A stretch of 64,000 nucleotides of DNA from Neohoeflea coraliihabitans (GTDB lineage: Bacteria > Pseudomonadota > Alphaproteobacteria > Rhizobiales > Rhizobiaceae), in contig NZ_JAHWQX010000003.1 of assembly GCF_019334345.1 (NCBI RefSeq), positions 372,001 through 436,000 of the forward strand. Direction: 5' to 3'. The notes below the pieces were generated by a model. The model ran no database searches. It had not been told where the DNA came from and saw only the letters and a list, made by a program, of their open reading frames with translations. This document shows, one piece after another, positions 60,727 through 64,000 of the stretch (its first letter is position 1; every line of letters starts with the position of its first letter). A program made the translations under genes and the position numbers.

Positions 60727-61178
60727 CAGTCGGGTTTCTTTCTCATCAAGGCCTGGCGAATGCAGCGTGCGACCAGGACGTCGTTTTGGTTGTAGGCGAG
60801 GTGTTCGAATTCGACGATGCCGCGATCGGGCTTGGACTTCGACGGACGTGCCGATACCACCCGGGTCAGCACATGCACGGTATCGCCGTGGAACAGCGGA
60901 TGCGGGAAGGTGACGTCGGTCATGCCGAGATTGGCGATCGTCGTGCCGATCGTCGTCTCACTGACGGAAATGCCGATCATCAGCCCGAGCGTGAACAGCG
61001 AGTTGACCAGCGGCTTGCCCCATTCGGTGCGGCTGGCGAAATCGTGATCGATATGCAGCGGCTGCGGATTGAGGGTCATGTTGGAAAACAACATGTTGTC
61101 GCTTTCGGTCACCGTGCGCCGCAATTCATGGGCGATCTCGCGGCCGGGGGTCAGATCCTCGAAATACAATCCCGCCAT
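60726..61178 (-). CDS. MaoC-family dehydratase/hydratase
   Basis: This 150-residue hot-dog protein has the motif MTLNPQPLHIDHDFASRTEWGKPLVNSLFTLGL, with N-P-x-x-x-H of MaoC hydratases, and RVVSARPSKSKPDRG. The start is MAGLYFEDL (61178); an upstream in-frame extension lacks homology-like content. It is one transcription unit with the CitE-like lyase. The pair resembles mesaconyl-CoA hydratase plus methylmalyl/malyl-CoA lyase combinations in alphaproteobacteria, but the substrate is not proven. Confidence 0.88.
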   Translation of the reverse strand: MAGLYFEDLTPGREIAHELRRTVTESDNMLFSNMTLNPQPLHIDHDFASRTEWGKPLVNSLFTLGLMIGISVSETTIGTTIANLGMTDVTFPHPLFHGDTVHVLTRVVSARPSKSKPDRGIVEFEHLAYNQNDVLVARCIRQALMRKKPD

Positions 61179-61386
61179 GGCTGTCCCACCCCCTTCAAAG
61201 CATTGGCCGCGTGGCAAAATGGCCGCCTCGCGAGCGGGCGCGATCATTGCCATTTTGCGGGTGGTCCGCAAGCCCCGAGCAGCGCTTTGAAGCTTAGCGC
61301 ACCGTTAATGGACATGGTGAAGAGAACGTAAACCTTTTGGCGCTAGCCTGACGGCATCAGTTGCTCGTGGGGGACAAGGTAAGTTC

Positions 61387-62526
61387 ATGTTGGTGCAATC
61401 TTTTCTCAAATGGACGGAAACCGCAAAAGCGTCGGAACGGGCGCGTGCGGCCGGAGCTCTGGCGCGCGCCTATTCCTGCAGCCGGATGAGTGAAGACGAG
61501 CGCCGGGCCGCCAAAGCGGCAATGGCGATGCTGACCGAAGATCCGGCGCCAGCTGTCCGCATCGCTCTTGCCGAAGGGGTGGCACACGCGCCGCATGCGC
61601 CGCGCAGCCTGATCCTGAAGCTGGCGGGCGACCAGATCGAGGTCGCGGCACGGGTGGTGGCGATTTCGCCGGTGCTGCGCGACAGCGATCTTGTCGACCT
61701 GGTTGCGGGCGGACGCGCGCCGGTGCAGATCCTGGCTGCCTGCCGGCACAAGCTGAGCCTCGCCGTCTGCGCCGCATTGGCGGAAGTCGGCAGCGCGGCG
61801 GCGGTCCTCGAGATGCTGGACAATCGTACGGCCACGCTGGCCGCGATATCGCTGAAGCGCCTTGTCGAACGATTCGGCGCGCATCCGGACATCCGGGCCC
61901 GGCTGCTTGAGCGTGAGGACCTTCCTTTCGTTGCGCGGCAGGCGCTGATCGAAGAGCTGGGCATGGCCCTTGCCACCTTTGATCTCGGCCGGTCGAGCGT
62001 CGGAGAAGAGCGCTTGAAGAGGGTCACGGACGAGGCTTGCCGCACGGCGACGCTGACGCTGGCCGAGACGGTGCCGCTGCCGGAAATGCCGGCGCTGGTC
62101 GAGCATCTGCGGGTGTCCGGCCGCCTGACGCCGGGGTTTCTGATGCATGCGGTCTGCGCCGGCAATATCGATTTCCTGGCTTCGGCGCTCGTGTCGCTGT
62201 CGGGTCTTGGCGCCGGGCGAGTGCGCGGCATTCTTGTCGATGGGCGGGAGACCGCGATGCGCGCCTTGTTCCGCGAAAGCGGACTGGACGGCGCTCTGAT
62301 CGATCTGTTCGTGGCGGCCACCCTGATGTGGCGCCGGGCCTTGCGGCATTCAGAGCCGGTCGATCCGCAGCGGATCGCCGCGCAGCTCATGGCGCAATTT
62401 GCCGATGCGATGGCGGACGAGCCGGCGCTGATGGATATCCTGCGGCTTGTCGAGACGATGCAGCACGCATGGCAGCAGCAGGCGCATCGCTCGCATGCGG
62501 CGCGGCTGATTGCCGAGGCGGCCTGA
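61387..62526 (+). CDS. DUF2336 family protein
   Basis: This 379-residue alpha-helical protein fits DUF2336: ARAYSCSRMSEDERRAAKAAMAMLTEDPAPAVR, then ALAEGVAHAPHAPRSLILKLAGDQIEVAARVV and the later AVCAGNIDFLASALVSLSG. The family is a HEAT-like repeat domain found mainly in alphaproteobacteria, without known function. The C-terminal part (about 280-379) is more divergent. It converges with parE. Confidence 0.85.
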   Translation: MLVQSFLKWTETAKASERARAAGALARAYSCSRMSEDERRAAKAAMAMLTEDPAPAVRIALAEGVAHAPHAPRSLILKLAGDQIEVAARVVAISPVLRDSDLVDLVAGGRAPVQILAACRHKLSLAVCAALAEVGSAAAVLEMLDNRTATLAAISLKRLVERFGAHPDIRARLLEREDLPFVARQALIEELGMALATFDLGRSSVGEERLKRVTDEACRTATLTLAETVPLPEMPALVEHLRVSGRLTPGFLMHAVCAGNIDFLASALVSLSGLGAGRVRGILVDGRETAMRALFRESGLDGALIDLFVAATLMWRRALRHSEPVDPQRIAAQLMAQFADAMADEPALMDILRLVETMQHAWQQQAHRSHAARLIAEAA

Positions 62527-62554
62527 GCACCTTCAAGGGTGAATGCAGCTCGCT

Positions 62555-64000
62555 TTAAATGTCGAGATTTTCCGCGAAAGCGGCGTGTTCCTGAATGAAG
62601 CGGAAGCGGGCGTCAGCCTTGGTTCCCATCAGATTGTCGACAGCGTCGCGGGTCGATTGCGGATCGGTGATGTCGATCGCGACCTTCAGCAGCGTGCGCT
62701 TGCGCGGATCCATCGTCGTTTCCTTGAGCTGCGCCGGCAGCATTTCGCCGAGGCCCTTGAAGCGGCTGATCTCGATCTTGCCCTTGCCGCTGAACTCGGT
62801 CTCGATCAGCTCGGCGCGGTGCGCATCGTCGCGCGCATACAATGTCTTGGCGCCCTGCGAGATCTTGTAGAGGGGGGGCACGGCCAGATAGAGATGGCCA
62901 TTGCGGATCAGTTCCGGCATTTCCTGATAGAAGAACGTGATCAGCAGCGACGCGATATGGGCGCCGTCGACGTCGGCATCGGTCATGATGACGACGCGGT
63001 CATAGCGCAGGTCTTCGTCCCGATATTTCGAGCGCGTGCCGCAGCCCAGCGCCTGCACCAGATCGGCGATCTGCTGGTTGGCGGACAGTTTCTCACGGCC
63101 GGCACTGGCGACGTTGAGAATCTTGCCGCGCAGGGGCAGGATCGCCTGGTTGGCGCGGTTGCGCGCCTGCTTGGCCGAGCCGCCGGCGGAATCGCCCTCG
63201 ACGATGAACAGCTCAGCCCCCAGCGCGGTGGTCTGGGTGCAGTCTGACAGTTTGCCCGGCAGGCGCAGTTTGCGCACCGCGGTCTTGCGGTTGACTTCCT
63301 TTTCCTTGCGCCGGCGGACGCGCTCCTCGGCGCGCTCGATGACCCAGTCCAGGAGCTTGTCCGCCTCGGCCGGAGAATCGGCAAGGAAATGGTCGAAGGG
63401 ATCGCGCAGGGCGTTTTCGACGATGCGCTGCGCCTCGACACTGGCCAGCTTGTCCTTGGTCTGGCCGACGAATTCCGGTTCGCGAATGAACACCGACAGC
63501 ATGCCCATTGCCGAGATCATCACATCGTCGGTGCTGATCTGCGCCGCGCGCTTGTTGCCGGTTAGTTCGCCATAGGCCTTCAGGCCGCGGGTCAAGGCGA
63601 GTCGCAGACCGGCCTCGTGGGTACCGCCCTCGGGCGTGGGAACGGTGTTGCAATAGGAGGAGATGGCGCTATCGCCGCCATACCAGGCAACGGCCCATTC
63701 GAGGGAGCCGTGGCCGCCGGTCTTTTCGCTCTTGCCGGCGAAGATCTCACGCGTGACGCGGTGATCCTTGCCGAGCGAGGCTTCGAGATAGTCTTTCAAC
63801 CCGCCGGGGAAATGAAATACCGCCTTGTCGGGCGTCTCGCTGCCCTCGACCAGTTCCGGGGCGCAGGACCAGCGGATCTCGACGCCGCCGAACAGATAGG
63901 CTTTCGATCGCGCCATGCGGTAGATGCGGCCGGGATCGAACTTCACTCCGGCGCCGAAGATCTGCGCATCGGGATGAAAGCGCATGCGGGTGCCGCGCCG
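62555..64000 (-). CDS. parE: DNA topoisomerase IV subunit B (partial, N-terminus off the window)
   Basis: The frame runs past the right edge and encodes 481 C-terminal residues. The RFHPDAQIFG start region matches the end of the GHKL/transducer part of type II topoisomerase B subunits. It has the TOPRIM motifs LFIVEGDSAGGSAKQARNR and MTDADVDGAHIASLL, and the C-terminal RFKGLGEMLPAQLKETTMDP. The ending without the long GyrB insert and the VREIFAG/KSEKTGG segment favour ParE over GyrB. It relaxes and decatenates DNA with ParC. Confidence 0.93.
   Translation of the reverse strand, partial: RRGTRMRFHPDAQIFGAGVKFDPGRIYRMARSKAYLFGGVEIRWSCAPELVEGSETPDKAVFHFPGGLKDYLEASLGKDHRVTREIFAGKSEKTGGHGSLEWAVAWYGGDSAISSYCNTVPTPEGGTHEAGLRLALTRGLKAYGELTGNKRAAQISTDDVMISAMGMLSVFIREPEFVGQTKDKLASVEAQRIVENALRDPFDHFLADSPAEADKLLDWVIERAEERVRRRKEKEVNRKTAVRKLRLPGKLSDCTQTTALGAELFIVEGDSAGGSAKQARNRANQAILPLRGKILNVASAGREKLSANQQIADLVQALGCGTRSKYRDEDLRYDRVVIMTDADVDGAHIASLLITFFYQEMPELIRNGHLYLAVPPLYKISQGAKTLYARDDAHRAELIETEFSGKGKIEISRFKGLGEMLPAQLKETTMDPRKRTLLKVAIDITDPQSTRDAVDNLMGTKADARFRFIQEHAAFAENLDI

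Overview
The window is a GC-rich chromosomal segment of an alphaproteobacterium, most likely from the Hyphomicrobiales (Rhizobiales). Pointers to this are the bacterial homologues of mitochondrial complex I accessory subunits NDUFS4 and NDUFS6, a complete aapJQMP general amino acid transporter, DUF3126, DUF2336 and PAS_5 family proteins, a transglutaminase-like cysteine peptidase, and the neighbourhood patatin-hisI-folE / NifU-like scaffold-yidD. There is one tRNA (Arg, anticodon TCT). I see no rRNA, insertion sequence, prophage, integrase or CRISPR array. Both ends cut a gene: an epimerase-membrane fusion on the left and parE on the right.

Region 1 (1-6.6 kb, minus strand) is a MarR-headed operon: marR, flavin reductase (HpaC-like), FADH2-dependent monooxygenase (HpaB-like), cupin, amidase, then an NAD-epimerase/SPW/VKOR-like membrane fusion. 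A perfect palindrome lies inside the marR promoter. The promoter geometry predicts a leaderless mRNA. Region 2 (6.7-9.8 kb) is a divergent Lrp regulator / single-chain 2-oxoacid dehydrogenase E1 pair, resembling mdeR-mdeB of pseudomonads, with two palindromes 31 bp apart.

Region 3 (9.8-30.7 kb) is the most interesting part: two divergent arms around an IclR-family gene. The minus arm has iclR, two hot-dog proteins, an acyl-CoA dehydrogenase, an SDR, a thiolase, a CoA-transferase and a cupin. The plus arm has a CaiB-type CoA-transferase, livJHMGF-type uptake genes, an acyl-CoA synthetase, two SDRs, a crotonase, a dienoyl-CoA-reductase-like flavoprotein, a 3-hydroxyisobutyrate-dehydrogenase-like enzyme and an HTD2-like dehydratase. 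Together they look like a complete uptake, activation and CoA-thioester degradation pathway for a carboxylic acid that I cannot identify. Several enzymes lack family-typical catalytic residues, and the two cupins that sit in regions 1 and 3 are paralogues, which links the two operons.

Region 4 (30.8-44.3 kb) holds NDUFS4-like, tRNA-Arg, a stress flavoprotein, a sulfotransferase-like gene with an AT-rich upstream region, metC-like, aapJQMP, an FAD monooxygenase, an NDUFS6-like zinc protein, two alpha/beta hydrolases, a crotonase, cysE and DUF3126. Region 5 (44.4-64 kb) is mostly housekeeping or signalling: gamma-carbonic anhydrase, transglutaminase-like peptidase, PilZ, AhpD-like, PAS_5, rhomboid, CBS, patatin, hisI, folE, NifU-like scaffold, yidD, thrS, nitroreductase, flavin reductase, CitE-like lyase with a MaoC hydratase, DUF2336 and parE. 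An orphan strong terminator at 50.1 kb suggests a small RNA or an attenuated leader upstream of the rhomboid gene.

All function calls come from reading motifs and remembered family features. No database search was run.
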